From DASVHF01 sp036382695 (GTDB lineage: Bacteria; Patescibacteriota; Microgenomatia; Woykebacterales; RBG-16-39-9b): a stretch of DNA of 33,450 nt. Below, piece by piece: positions 7,456-12,732 of the stretch (the first letter of the stretch is position 1; the number at the start of each line of letters is the position of its first letter). The position numbers were made by a program, and so were the translations under genes. The notes beneath the pieces were generated by a model. That model worked only from the letters and a program-made list of their open reading frames with translations, did no database searches and was not told the DNA's origin. Where the stretch lies: positions 1-33,450 of the forward strand of contig DASVHF010000025.1 in assembly GCA_036382695.1 (NCBI GenBank). The letters run 5' to 3'.

Positions 7456-7485
7456 CCCGACCGTAAAGGTCGGGGTTTGTGTTTA
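7456..7485 (+). terminator. Rho-independent terminator after ssrA
   Basis: CCCGACC (7456-7462), loop GTAAA, GGTCGGG (7468-7474), then GTTTGTGTTT. It closes the smpB-ssrA unit. Confidence 0.85.
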
Positions 7486-7534
7486 ATACTGCTGCATTTT
7501 CTACACGATCGTAGGATTTTTGCAGCAATAGCTA

Positions 7535-7563
7535 TTGGACATTAAAGATTGATAAAGTATGTT
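7535..7563 (+). promoter_or_regulatory. Promoter of comF
   Basis: TTGGAC (7535-7540), 17 nt, TATGTT (7558-7563). The ATG at 7578 leaves a leader of about 8 nt and there is no SD. Confidence 0.5.
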
Positions 7564-7577
7564 ATCTTTACAAGTAA

Positions 7578-8252
7578 ATGAACCTACTTGACATCATCTT
7601 TCCAAAACGTTGTGTTGCTTGCGGTAGGTTTGGAAGCTATTTATGCGAAGAAGATAAGAAGAAAATCCAACCCGCCAAATCATTCTGCCCGGTATGTCTC
7701 TCAGCGGCAATCGGCGGTACCGTCCATACAAAATGTCGGACAAAGCTATCACTAGATGGCCTAGTTTGCATTTTTGAATACATCACTCCTATTAAAGAGG
7801 TAATTGCCGAACTTAAATACCGGTTCGTGCGGGATTTAGAAGGAATAGTGGGTGAGGAACTTCGAAGAGTAAAATTATTCGATAGGTATGACTTTGCCTC
7901 ATTCTCTCTTGTGCCAATCCCGCTTTCCGCTGGTAGAAAAAATTGGCGAGGTTTTAACCAGACAGAAGTTTTGGGGAGGTTGATTGCGCAAAGACTAAAG
8001 ACACCTTTTGACTCGCAAGTTTTGACGAAACTCAAAGAAACAAAACCCCAGGTCAGGTTGCCCAGGAAAGAGAGAATCAGACAAATTGCCGGCGCTTTTG
8101 GTGTAGTTAGCCACGAAAAAATAGGAGGCAAAAATTTCTTAATTTTCGATGATGTCTGGACTACCGGTGCGACAATGAAGGCGGCAGCGAGCACCTTGAA
8201 AAGAAAAGGTGCGAAGAAAGTGTGGGGAATAGCTTTTGCATCTTCGCATTGA
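7578..8252 (+). CDS. comF: ComF family phosphoribosyltransferase-like protein
   Basis: 224 residues. An N-terminal zinc-ribbon-like segment has cysteine pairs C12/C15, C23, C37/C40 and C53. The C-terminal part has a type I phosphoribosyltransferase fold with the PRPP-binding loop FLIFDDVWTTGATM (about 189-202). The conserved ComF signatures PIPLS..R...RGFNQ and the region near LKETKPQ..L..KER are present. In competent bacteria ComF acts on the cytoplasmic side of DNA uptake after ComEC and interacts with PriA and DprA; in CPR bacteria it is thought to serve uptake of environmental DNA. No other competence gene lies in the window. The tRNA-Ser promoter -35 box overlaps its stop codon. Confidence 0.93.
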   Translation: MNLLDIIFPKRCVACGRFGSYLCEEDKKKIQPAKSFCPVCLSAAIGGTVHTKCRTKLSLDGLVCIFEYITPIKEVIAELKYRFVRDLEGIVGEELRRVKLFDRYDFASFSLVPIPLSAGRKNWRGFNQTEVLGRLIAQRLKTPFDSQVLTKLKETKPQVRLPRKERIRQIAGAFGVVSHEKIGGKNFLIFDDVWTTGATMKAAASTLKRKGAKKVWGIAFASSH

Positions 8253-8277
8253 ACTAAGAAGATTTTTTTGTTAAAAT
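8249..8277 (+). promoter_or_regulatory. Promoter of tRNA-Ser(GCT)
   Basis: TTGAAC (8249-8254, overlapping the comF stop), 17 nt, TAAAAT (8272-8277). The expected start is near 8284, 15 nt before the tRNA. Confidence 0.7.
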
Positions 8278-8298
8278 TGGCACCAACAGTGGTCTCTT

Positions 8299-8387
8299 GG
8301 AGGAGTCGCATAGCGGTCCAGTGCACAGGTTTGCTAAACCTGCGAGCCGATTGGCTCACGTGGGTTCGAATCCCACCTCCTCCGCCA
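8299..8387 (+). tRNA. tRNA-Ser(GCT)
   Basis: Class II tRNA of 89 nt with encoded CCA. The acceptor is GGAGGAG/CTCCTCC, the anticodon stem-loop CAGGT-TTGCTAA-ACCTG gives anticodon GCT, and there is a long variable arm. It reads AGC and AGU. Confidence 0.95.
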
Positions 8388-8487
8388 TTTCGCTTACGCT
8401 CAATGCAGACGTTTGCACTGAGGCAAAGCAGAAGTGGAGAGGTTGAGGGACGGTAGATCTTAAGTGGTCTCGAACCCGCCAAAATGC

Positions 8488-8577
8488 GGAAGGGTGCCGG
8501 AGTGGGCTATCGGGACGGTCTTGAAAACCGTTGTGTTCGTAAGGGCACCGTGGGTTCGAATCCCACCCCTTCCGCCA
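8488..8577 (+). tRNA. tRNA-Ser(TGA)
   Basis: Class II tRNA of 90 nt with encoded CCA. The acceptor is GGAAGGG/CCCTTCC and the anticodon stem-loop ACGGT-CTTGAAA-ACCGT gives TGA (reads UCA). Its upstream spacer resembles that of tRNA-Ser(CGA) at 9634, so the two appear to be diverged copies. Confidence 0.95.
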
Positions 8578-8578
8578 T

Positions 8579-8660
8579 GGTTCGACTGCGCTTACCATTG
8601 GCTGGGCGTAGGCGAATCACAGTGAGTGGGATGAGAAGTTTAGTCTGAGCGGAGTCGAAG
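8579..8660. repeat. REP-like inverted-repeat element downstream of tRNA-Ser(TGA)
   Basis: TTCGACT..GCTTA near 8581-8594 pairs with TGAGCGGAGTCGAA near 8645-8658 with one or two mismatches, enclosing about 50 nt. The arms resemble the CTTCGACAAGCTCAG core seen again at 27803-27816. No ORF lies inside. Confidence 0.6.
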
Positions 8661-8661
8661 G

Positions 8662-8681
8662 CAATCCCACCCCTTCCGCCA
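8662..8681 (+). other. Duplicated 3' end of tRNA-Ser
   Basis: These about 20 nt match the 3' terminus (T-stem side, acceptor strand and CCA) of the intact tRNA-Ser ending at 8577. They are separated from it by the REP-like element. No 5' half belongs to it, so it is a remnant. Confidence 0.7.
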
Positions 8682-8714
8682 GTTCGATTGTCAGCGTCAA
8701 TAAATGGAGGGCAT

Positions 8715-9293
8715 ATGAGAGAAAAGGAACATTCGCTAACGGATTTAAAAGCCCAAGTTGCTGGTTTACAGGAAGAGATTCAAAAACTTGAAGGAAAAAA
8801 GCAAAAATCAGTCAGGACTCTTTTTCGGTGGCAATCATTTTCCCGGCCATATACGAAGCGTAGTGCCAAATGGTACATCTACACCTTCTTACTAGTGGCG
8901 ACTATACTTTTAGTCCTACTTTTTGTTAGAGAATTCTTTATTATCGCGCCAGTTCTAGCTCTAGCCTTTGTAGCCTACATCCTTGCTACAGTCCCACCAG
9001 AGGTTATTGAAAATGAAATTACGACCCAAGGTATTAACACAGCAAACCACAGTTACCTGTGGGAAGAACTAGACGATTGTTGGATAACAGAAACGGAGGG
9101 ATTCACAATATTGCAGGTAGATACCTTCTTACAGTGGCCAAGACGACTGATTGTTTTGATTAATAAAGACGATAAAGAAAAAGTTAAAGAAACCCTAGCT
9201 CGCTACATACCATATCGAGAGCTGCCAAAAACAACTTGGATAGACAGTTTCGCCGATACATTATCTCGTGGTTTCCATAAACTGACAAGTTAA
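8715..9293 (+). CDS. Coiled-coil membrane protein, unknown function
   Basis: 192 residues from ATG 8715, which has GGAGGG just upstream (8706-8711); an in-frame TTG at 8688 is less likely. Residues 5-33 are a charged heptad-like helix (SLTDLKAQVAGLQEEIQKLE). Two membrane helices follow (about 55-74 and 76-95), joined by a very tight turn. The soluble C-terminal part (100-192) has WEELDDCWITETEGFTILQVDTF and KDDKEKVKETLARYIPYRELPKT. This reads like a small alpha/beta domain resembling PH-like membrane proteins, but I cannot assign a family. It sits alone between two tRNA groups, and the promoter of the next tRNA group overlaps its 3' flank. Confidence 0.65.
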   Translation: MREKEHSLTDLKAQVAGLQEEIQKLEGKKQKSVRTLFRWQSFSRPYTKRSAKWYIYTFLLVATILLVLLFVREFFIIAPVLALAFVAYILATVPPEVIENEITTQGINTANHSYLWEELDDCWITETEGFTILQVDTFLQWPRRLIVLINKDDKEKVKETLARYIPYRELPKTTWIDSFADTLSRGFHKLTS

Positions 9294-9295
9294 TT

Positions 9296-9324
9296 TTGCT
9301 TACAGCAACCTCATCTGGTAAAAT
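9296..9324 (+). promoter_or_regulatory. Promoter of the tRNA cluster at 9.3-9.9 kb
   Basis: TTGCTT (9296-9301), 17 nt, TAAAAT (9319-9324). The expected start near 9331 is 7 nt before a tRNA 5'-half fragment. With no other promoter visible it could drive tRNA-Arg, tRNA-Ser, tRNA-Arg and the PP2C gene. Confidence 0.65.
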
Positions 9325-9337
9325 TGGATCGTATTTT

Positions 9338-9371
9338 GTCCCTGTAGTTCAATTGGATAGCACTCTACATA
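9338..9371 (+). pseudogene. Truncated tRNA 5' half (tRNA-Arg-like)
   Basis: The acceptor and D-arm region GTCCCTGTAGTTCAATTGGA closely resembles the 5' part of the tRNA-Arg genes at 9459 and 9791. The D-stem is broken (GATAGCAC in place of GATAGAGC), and no 3' strand pairing with GTCCCTG follows. It still sits right behind a good promoter. Confidence 0.65.
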
Positions 9372-9458
9372 ACTTCGAAATCTCGCAAAACTCGATTTCT
9401 TAGGTATTCTCGAGTGCTGCGACCACCGCGTGGACTAAGAACGTCGGGTTGCAAATAT

Positions 9459-9535
9459 GCGCTCGTAGCTCAATTGGATAGAGCACCAGCTTGCGGAGCT
9501 GGAGGCTGAGAGTTCGAGCCTCTCCGAGCGCGCCA
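9459..9535 (+). tRNA. tRNA-Arg(GCG)
   Basis: 77 nt with encoded CCA. The acceptor is GCGCTCG/CGAGCGC. The anticodon stem CCAGC/GCTGG encloses loop TTGCGGA, so the anticodon is GCG. Bacteria normally decode CGU/CGC with ACG edited to ICG by TadA; a G34 version needs no editing. The D- and T-arms are normal. Confidence 0.93.
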
Positions 9536-9582
9536 CTTCACATACGTTCAGTGTAAACGTTTATATCGAGTGTTTGCGAGAT

Positions 9583-9620
9583 GGAGGGGTGCCAGAGCGG
9601 TTTATCGGCCAGGTCTCGAA
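9583..9620 (+). pseudogene. tRNA-Ser 5' half fragment
   Basis: GGAGGGGTGCCAGAGCGG and the following bases up to GGTCTCGAA match the 5' half of a tRNA-Ser as far as the anticodon loop (CGA). The sequence then stops and 13 nt later the intact tRNA-Ser(CGA) begins. A matching 3' remnant lies beyond that tRNA (9733-9754). Confidence 0.75.
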
Positions 9621-9633
9621 CCCCGCATAATGC

Positions 9634-9723
9634 GGAAGGGTGACTGAGCGGATTAAAGTGCCGGTCTCGAAAACCGGTGGGGTCGTGAGATCCTCGTGGG
9701 TTCGAATCCCACCCCTTCCGCCA
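9634..9723 (+). tRNA. tRNA-Ser(CGA)
   Basis: 90 nt, class II, encoded CCA. The acceptor is GGAAGGG/CCCTTCC and the anticodon stem-loop CCGGT-CTCGAAA-ACCGG gives CGA (reads UCG). It lies between the two halves of another, broken tRNA-Ser. Confidence 0.95.
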
Positions 9724-9732
9724 TTTAGCGGG

Positions 9733-9754
9733 GCGAATCCTCCTCCCTCCGCCA
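9733..9754 (+). pseudogene. tRNA-Ser 3' end fragment
   Basis: T-loop remnant GCGAATCC followed by an acceptor strand TCCCTCC, G and CCA. TCCCTCC can pair with GGAGGGG of the 5' fragment at 9583 (one G-U pair), so both may be halves of one interrupted gene. Confidence 0.6.
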
Positions 9755-9785
9755 CGTCAAACGTGGCTGGGAAGTTTGACTTCCC
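9752..9785. other. Mutually exclusive hairpins before tRNA-Arg(CCG)
   Basis: Two small hairpins are possible: CCACGT-CAA-ACGTGG (9752-9766) and GGGAAGT-TTG-ACTTCCC (9769-9785). Alternatively GTCAAAC (9756-9762) pairs with GTTTGAC (9774-9780), which would break both. Confidence 0.5.
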
Positions 9786-9790
9786 GCTAT

Positions 9791-9867
9791 GTCCTCGTAG
9801 CTCAATTGGATAGAGCGTCGGCCTCCGGAGCCGGAGATTGTGGGTTCGAATCCCACCGAGGACGCCA
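9791..9867 (+). tRNA. tRNA-Arg(CCG)
   Basis: 77 nt with encoded CCA. The acceptor is GTCCTCG/CGAGGAC; anticodon stem TCGGC/GCCGG with loop CTCCGGA gives CCG (reads CGG). The PP2C gene begins 15 nt downstream, so release of this tRNA by RNase would leave that mRNA with a 15-nt leader. Confidence 0.95.
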
Positions 9868-9882
9868 CAAAATTAATTACTA

Positions 9883-10656
9883 ATGAAAATAAAATTCTTC
9901 ACTGCCAGCTTACCTTCGGCGGCTCACCCAAACGAAAACCAAGACACTTTTTTTATCGACGAGAAAAACAAAGCCGCTGGCCTCTTTGACGGGGTCGGTG
10001 GTCTTTCCCATGGGGTAGAGGCAGCAATAAGCGCAGCAGAATTTTGTAAGGTACAAATTCCTCAAAGCGGTCTTGAAAAAGCGTTAAAAACCTGCCACCT
10101 TTTCATAAAAGAGAAGGGTGTGAAAGAATTTGGCAGAGAAATTGCTGCGGTTAGCGTCGTCTGCCAAGTTTATTCAAAGCAAACACCTGCCTTAGTGATC
10201 TGGGGCAGTGCGGGCGATTGTCGCATTTATCACCTTTCTTCAGAAGGCCTGAGCCAAGAGTCATTGGATGATTCGCTGATTACTCAGGCGTTGGAGAACG
10301 GTTGGTTGGATCAATCGAAAGCAGAGAGGATAAACCAAGCGACGAATCTAAAGGGTCTCAATGAAATAGAGAAGAATCTCTTTAAATCCCGGAACGTGGT
10401 TACCCAAGCTTTGGGGATTGGAGTAATGAAACCTAGAATTAGTAAATTTAAAGCAAAAGCCGACGATTTTATTATTCTGACTACTGATGGGGTCCACGGT
10501 AATTTAACAAACAAAGAAATCGAAAATATTTTAAAGCAAAAACCGCCTGATCCAGCAAAGCGGTTGGTTGAAGAAGCAACCAGAGTTTCTGAAAGCAATT
10601 CCCTACGCGCCAAAGCCGATGACATGACCGCTGTTGTAATTGAATTACGGAAATGA
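9883..10656 (+). CDS. PP2C-family serine/threonine phosphatase
   Basis: 257 residues, soluble, about the size of stand-alone bacterial PP2C (PPM) phosphatases. The metal-centre motifs are intact: NENQD near residue 18, FDGVGG (about 35-40), GSAGDCRIYHL (about 108), TTDGVHGNLT (about 199-208) and KADDMTAVVIEL near the C-terminus. It should remove phosphate from Ser/Thr in cytoplasmic proteins. No kinase lies in the window. The membrane protein at 4625-6583 has an inactive-looking relative of this domain. It starts 15 nt after tRNA-Arg(CCG) without an SD, so it may be transcribed with the tRNA cluster. Confidence 0.92.
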   Translation: MKIKFFTASLPSAAHPNENQDTFFIDEKNKAAGLFDGVGGLSHGVEAAISAAEFCKVQIPQSGLEKALKTCHLFIKEKGVKEFGREIAAVSVVCQVYSKQTPALVIWGSAGDCRIYHLSSEGLSQESLDDSLITQALENGWLDQSKAERINQATNLKGLNEIEKNLFKSRNVVTQALGIGVMKPRISKFKAKADDFIILTTDGVHGNLTNKEIENILKQKPPDPAKRLVEEATRVSESNSLRAKADDMTAVVIELRK

Positions 10657-10660
10657 GATG

Positions 10661-10692
10661 AGGGTCTGCACCTGCAAGCAGAAGCAGACCCT
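10661..10692. terminator. Hairpin between convergent genes
   Basis: AGGGTCTGC (10661-10669) and GCAGACCCT (10684-10692) with a 14-nt loop. It lies just after the PP2C stop and just after the minus-strand stop at 10714, so it could end both transcripts. The T-tract is weak. Confidence 0.6.
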
Positions 10693-10713
10693 TCAGTTGC
10701 GGTTCTCGCAGGC

Positions 10714-11307
10714 TCAGGCCGGTACAGGTTTAGGAGAAGGTTTGGGCGCCGGAGCTGGAGTGCTCCTGATTCTCCTAACGATACCGAGTACCAGAGTCTT
10801 CAGCTTGCTTCTCTCCCCTTTATTAAAGTGAGCAGCGGCGTAGAGGTGAAGGGCGAAGGAGAAGAAGCCGCTGTCGAAAAGTCCGTCCAGGACAGTGAAA
10901 TCTATTGTCGAACTGTGAAAGACGATACATAGAAGTCCGAAGACAATCCAACAAAGCCGATTGAATCGAACATCCGGTTGGTTGAACAGCCGAAGCGAGG
11001 CAGGAAGGACGGTCCGATCATCTAACTTTTCGAGATCCTCTTCGGTCTTCTTTAGCGCCCGATACTTGATTGCAGTGTATGCTGACCACAGCGGAAGGAA
11101 GACGACCACCACTATTGGCGTGATCATAGGCCTTTCTGAGTCAAGAGAAAGAACAATAATGGGTATCGTAAACAGTGCAAGAGAAGAGAGGAGAAAAACT
11201 TTCGCCAAGGTAAAGTTTGATCTCCCGGTCCAACTGCACCACACTGCGACCAGCCTACCAGTGGCTCGGAAGAAAAGACTATCGAACCTATCCAACCACG
11301 GAGTCAA
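10714..11307 (-). CDS. Four-helix membrane protein with Pro/Ala-rich tail, unknown function
   Basis: 197 residues. TTG 11305-11307 is the likely start because AGGAGGG sits 4 nt upstream and no early in-frame ATG exists. Likely membrane segments are about 35-55 (VFLLSSLALFTIPIIVLSL), 61-82 (PIVVVVFLPLWSAYTAI), 119-137 (CWIVFGLLCIVFHSS) and 143-160. A charged helix (KKTEEDLEKLDD) lies between the second and third, and the C-terminus is a low-complexity tail (TPAPAPKPSPKPVPA). I recognise no family. It is an isolated unit with its own TATAAT, a leader of about 40 nt, an SD and a hairpin, and it is richer in GC than its neighbours. It diverges from the Nudix gene. Confidence 0.6.
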   Translation of the reverse strand: MTPWLDRFDSLFFRATGRLVAVWCSWTGRSNFTLAKVFLLSSLALFTIPIIVLSLDSERPMITPIVVVVFLPLWSAYTAIKYRALKKTEEDLEKLDDRTVLPASLRLFNQPDVRFNRLCWIVFGLLCIVFHSSTIDFTVLDGLFDSGFFSFALHLYAAAHFNKGERSKLKTLVLGIVRRIRSTPAPAPKPSPKPVPA

Positions 11308-11353
11308 AGGTCCCTCCTGTTGCGACTATCAACCTTTCACCTTTCGTCTCAAT

Positions 11354-11359
11354 ATTATA
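11354..11359 (-). promoter_or_regulatory. -10 box of the four-helix membrane-protein gene
   Basis: Consensus TATAAT on the minus strand; no good -35 at 17 nt. The predicted start near 11347 gives a leader of about 40 nt that contains the SD AGGAGGG. Confidence 0.5.
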
Positions 11360-11395
11360 CACGATCTTCGCAATATAAATGGTAAAATGAAATTT

Positions 11396-11815
11396 ATGAA
11401 ATACGAGACTTCCGCAGGTGGGGTTGTTTATCGAAAACTCAAAGACAGGTTAGAATTTTTGGTTGTTCAACATTCCGGCCATCACAGGTGGGTTCTTCCC
11501 AAAGGTTGGATTGACCCGGGCGAGACGAAGGAACAGACCGCGATTCGTGAGGTGAGAGAGGAAGCCGGAGTCGAGGCGGAAATCAAATATTACTTAGGTG
11601 AAGCAATTGCATGGTATCAAAAGGATGGAGAAAAGTACCGCAAAACCAGCCATTTTTTCCTGATGGAATATAAAAGTGGCGATCCTGCAAAAGAGCACGG
11701 TTGGGAAATCGAAGATACCGCTTGGCTTTCAGCCGAAGAAGCAACTGAAAAGCTAGATTATCCAGGCGAGAAAAAGATGGTCGAGAAAGCCTCAAAGAAA
11801 CTAACTTCCTCCTAA
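11396..11815 (+). CDS. Nudix hydrolase
   Basis: 139 residues from ATG 11396 (MKYETSAGGVVYR, the usual opening for this type); an in-frame ATG at 11387 is possible. The Nudix box is complete: G37..E43..REVREEAGV (51-59) fits GX5EX7REUXEEXGU, so Mg-dependent cleavage of a nucleoside diphosphate linked to X is expected. The SGHHRWVLPKGWIDPGE context and the size resemble diadenosine polyphosphate (Ap4A) hydrolases, but the substrate cannot be fixed by sequence alone. A -10-like TAAAAT lies 7 nt before ATG 11396. The promoter region is shared with the divergent membrane-protein gene. Confidence 0.9.
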   Translation: MKYETSAGGVVYRKLKDRLEFLVVQHSGHHRWVLPKGWIDPGETKEQTAIREVREEAGVEAEIKYYLGEAIAWYQKDGEKYRKTSHFFLMEYKSGDPAKEHGWEIEDTAWLSAEEATEKLDYPGEKKMVEKASKKLTSS

Positions 11816-11823
11816 GAGTAGCA

Positions 11824-11862
11824 AGGGGGTCTATGCCGCGCTAGGCGCAGTCACAGCCCCCT
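11824..11862. terminator. G/C-rich hairpin between convergent genes
   Basis: AGGGGG (11824-11829) and CCCCCT (11857-11862) enclose a GC-rich loop with further self-complementarity (GCGC). It follows the Nudix stop on the plus strand and lies 52 nt beyond the stop of the minus-strand gene at 11915. There is no U-tract. Confidence 0.45.
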
Positions 11863-11914
11863 CTAGGTCTCGCAGATCAGATCTCCACGTCCGCCTACAT
11901 GCTTCAGGCTGGCG

Positions 11915-12409
11915 TCAGAGAGCCGATGTGCTGGTGTTGCAGGCGCCTGGTACAGGCCACAGCAGCCTTGTGGTGGCGGTGGGAATTTTGGCCACTCGTC
12001 CTATTCCAGCGCGGATCGCGGCTACCAGGTGTAACGCAGTGATCGGGCTTCGTCCGGTCTCGTCGCGTAGCTGAGTCTGAAGCCATCGGTGCCAGAGAAC
12101 GTAGAGGCCAGTGCCCAGGATCGTCGCCAGCAAGGCAAAGGTCACTACTGCCGCTGCATCACCAAACCCCAGGCCAGCCGTGGTGCTGGCAACATCTATA
12201 GGGGAGGCGAGCGCTGCATCCAGATCCGTGTTGGCCAGGGTCATCATCCCGATGTCCGTGGCCGCCGTCTCCTGTACGTCGGTAATCGCAGTGTCACTGG
12301 TCGCCGCCGACGCCGCGCTCTGCGTGCTCGAGAAGGCGAAGCCAATGAGTGCGATCGCCACGATGAGTATCAAGACGGGCAGAAGCGTCCAGCGAGGGTG
12401 CCGTCTCAT
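11915..12409 (-). CDS. GC-rich exported/membrane protein, unknown function
   Basis: 164 residues. The N-terminus (MRRHPRWTLLPVLILIVAIALIGFAF) is a signal anchor or signal peptide with a possible cut near SAASA. An Ala/Thr-rich extracytoplasmic stretch follows (about 35-85), then a second membrane helix (about 86-108, AAVVTFALLATILGTGLYVLW) and a basic C-terminal region. I recognise no family. It is the most GC-rich gene here, about 60% by eye against low 40s around it, so open frames appear on both strands; this one is preferred because it has a consensus promoter, a leader, AAGGAG 9 nt before the ATG, and a signal sequence. It looks like a separate, perhaps acquired, cassette between the Nudix gene and tRNA-Ser(GGA). 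Confidence 0.6.
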   Translation of the reverse strand: MRRHPRWTLLPVLILIVAIALIGFAFSSTQSAASAATSDTAITDVQETAATDIGMMTLANTDLDAALASPIDVASTTAGLGFGDAAAVVTFALLATILGTGLYVLWHRWLQTQLRDETGRSPITALHLVAAIRAGIGRVAKIPTATTRLLWPVPGACNTSTSAL

Positions 12410-12499
12410 GGTGCATCACTCCTTCATTTGAAGCGGTGACGACAAATTGCTTTAAAAAACTGCCCTCCTTTCCAGCAGTCTCTCCGTTTATCCTTTAAA

Positions 12500-12528
12500 A
12501 GTATATCCTTACTTGCTTGCTGTGTCAA
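12500..12528 (-). promoter_or_regulatory. Near-consensus promoter of the GC-rich gene at 11915
   Basis: Minus strand -35 TTGACA (12523-12528), 17-nt spacer, -10 TATACT (12500-12505). The predicted leader is about 84 nt. This is the best promoter in the window and points away from tRNA-Ser(GGA). Confidence 0.85.
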
Positions 12529-12540
12529 TTACTAGGGGTG

Positions 12541-12550
12541 GTGGTATAAT
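12541..12550 (+). promoter_or_regulatory. Extended -10 promoter of tRNA-Ser(GGA)
   Basis: TGGTATAAT (TATAAT at 12545-12550) lies 19 nt before the tRNA and has no matching -35. It abuts the -35 box of the divergent promoter at 12500-12528. Confidence 0.6.
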
Positions 12551-12569
12551 AGGTAGGTTCAACCAGCGT

Positions 12570-12659
12570 GGTGGGGTGCTGGAGTGGTCGAACAGGCGGC
12601 ACTGGAAATGCCGTATATCCGCAAGGGTATCGTGGGTTCGAATCCCACCCCCACCGCCA
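12570..12659 (+). tRNA. tRNA-Ser(GGA)
   Basis: 90 nt, class II, encoded CCA. It has acceptor GGTGGGG/CCCCACC and anticodon stem-loop CGGCA-CTGGAAA-TGCCG, giving GGA (reads UCC and UCU). With GCT, TGA and CGA it completes the serine set within 4.4 kb. Confidence 0.95.
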
Positions 12660-12694
12660 TAACTCGGCGAGCTCACCACTAATTTTCCGTAATC

Positions 12695-12723
12695 TTGCCT
12701 TCTTTTGACCAATCAACTAGTAT
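12695..12723 (+). promoter_or_regulatory. Promoter of dnaG-rpoD
   Basis: TTGCCT (12695-12700), 17 nt, TAGTAT (12718-12723). ATG 12733 is 9 nt beyond the -10, which predicts a nearly leaderless dnaG mRNA. Confidence 0.55.
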
Positions 12724-12732
12724 AGGGTGGCA

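Noticed and set aside
8356..8598. Open frames with Arg/Pro/Ser-rich products over the tRNA genes
   Set aside because: They run through intact tRNA sequences on the opposite strand (the GIRTH-like strings are reversed T-arms).
9338..9460. tRNA interrupted by an intron
   Set aside because: A 5' half exists, but no acceptor strand complementary to GTCCCTG follows before the next tRNA, so a group I or other intron is not supported.
8299..9867. Integrated phage or plasmid at the tRNA cluster
   Set aside because: Only tRNA-end duplicates are present; no integrase, no recombination module and no structural gene lies nearby.
12089..12439. Open frames on the plus strand across the GC-rich region
   Set aside because: They are mirror frames of a GC-rich gene. 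The minus-strand gene at 11915-12409 has promoter, SD and signal sequence; these have none.
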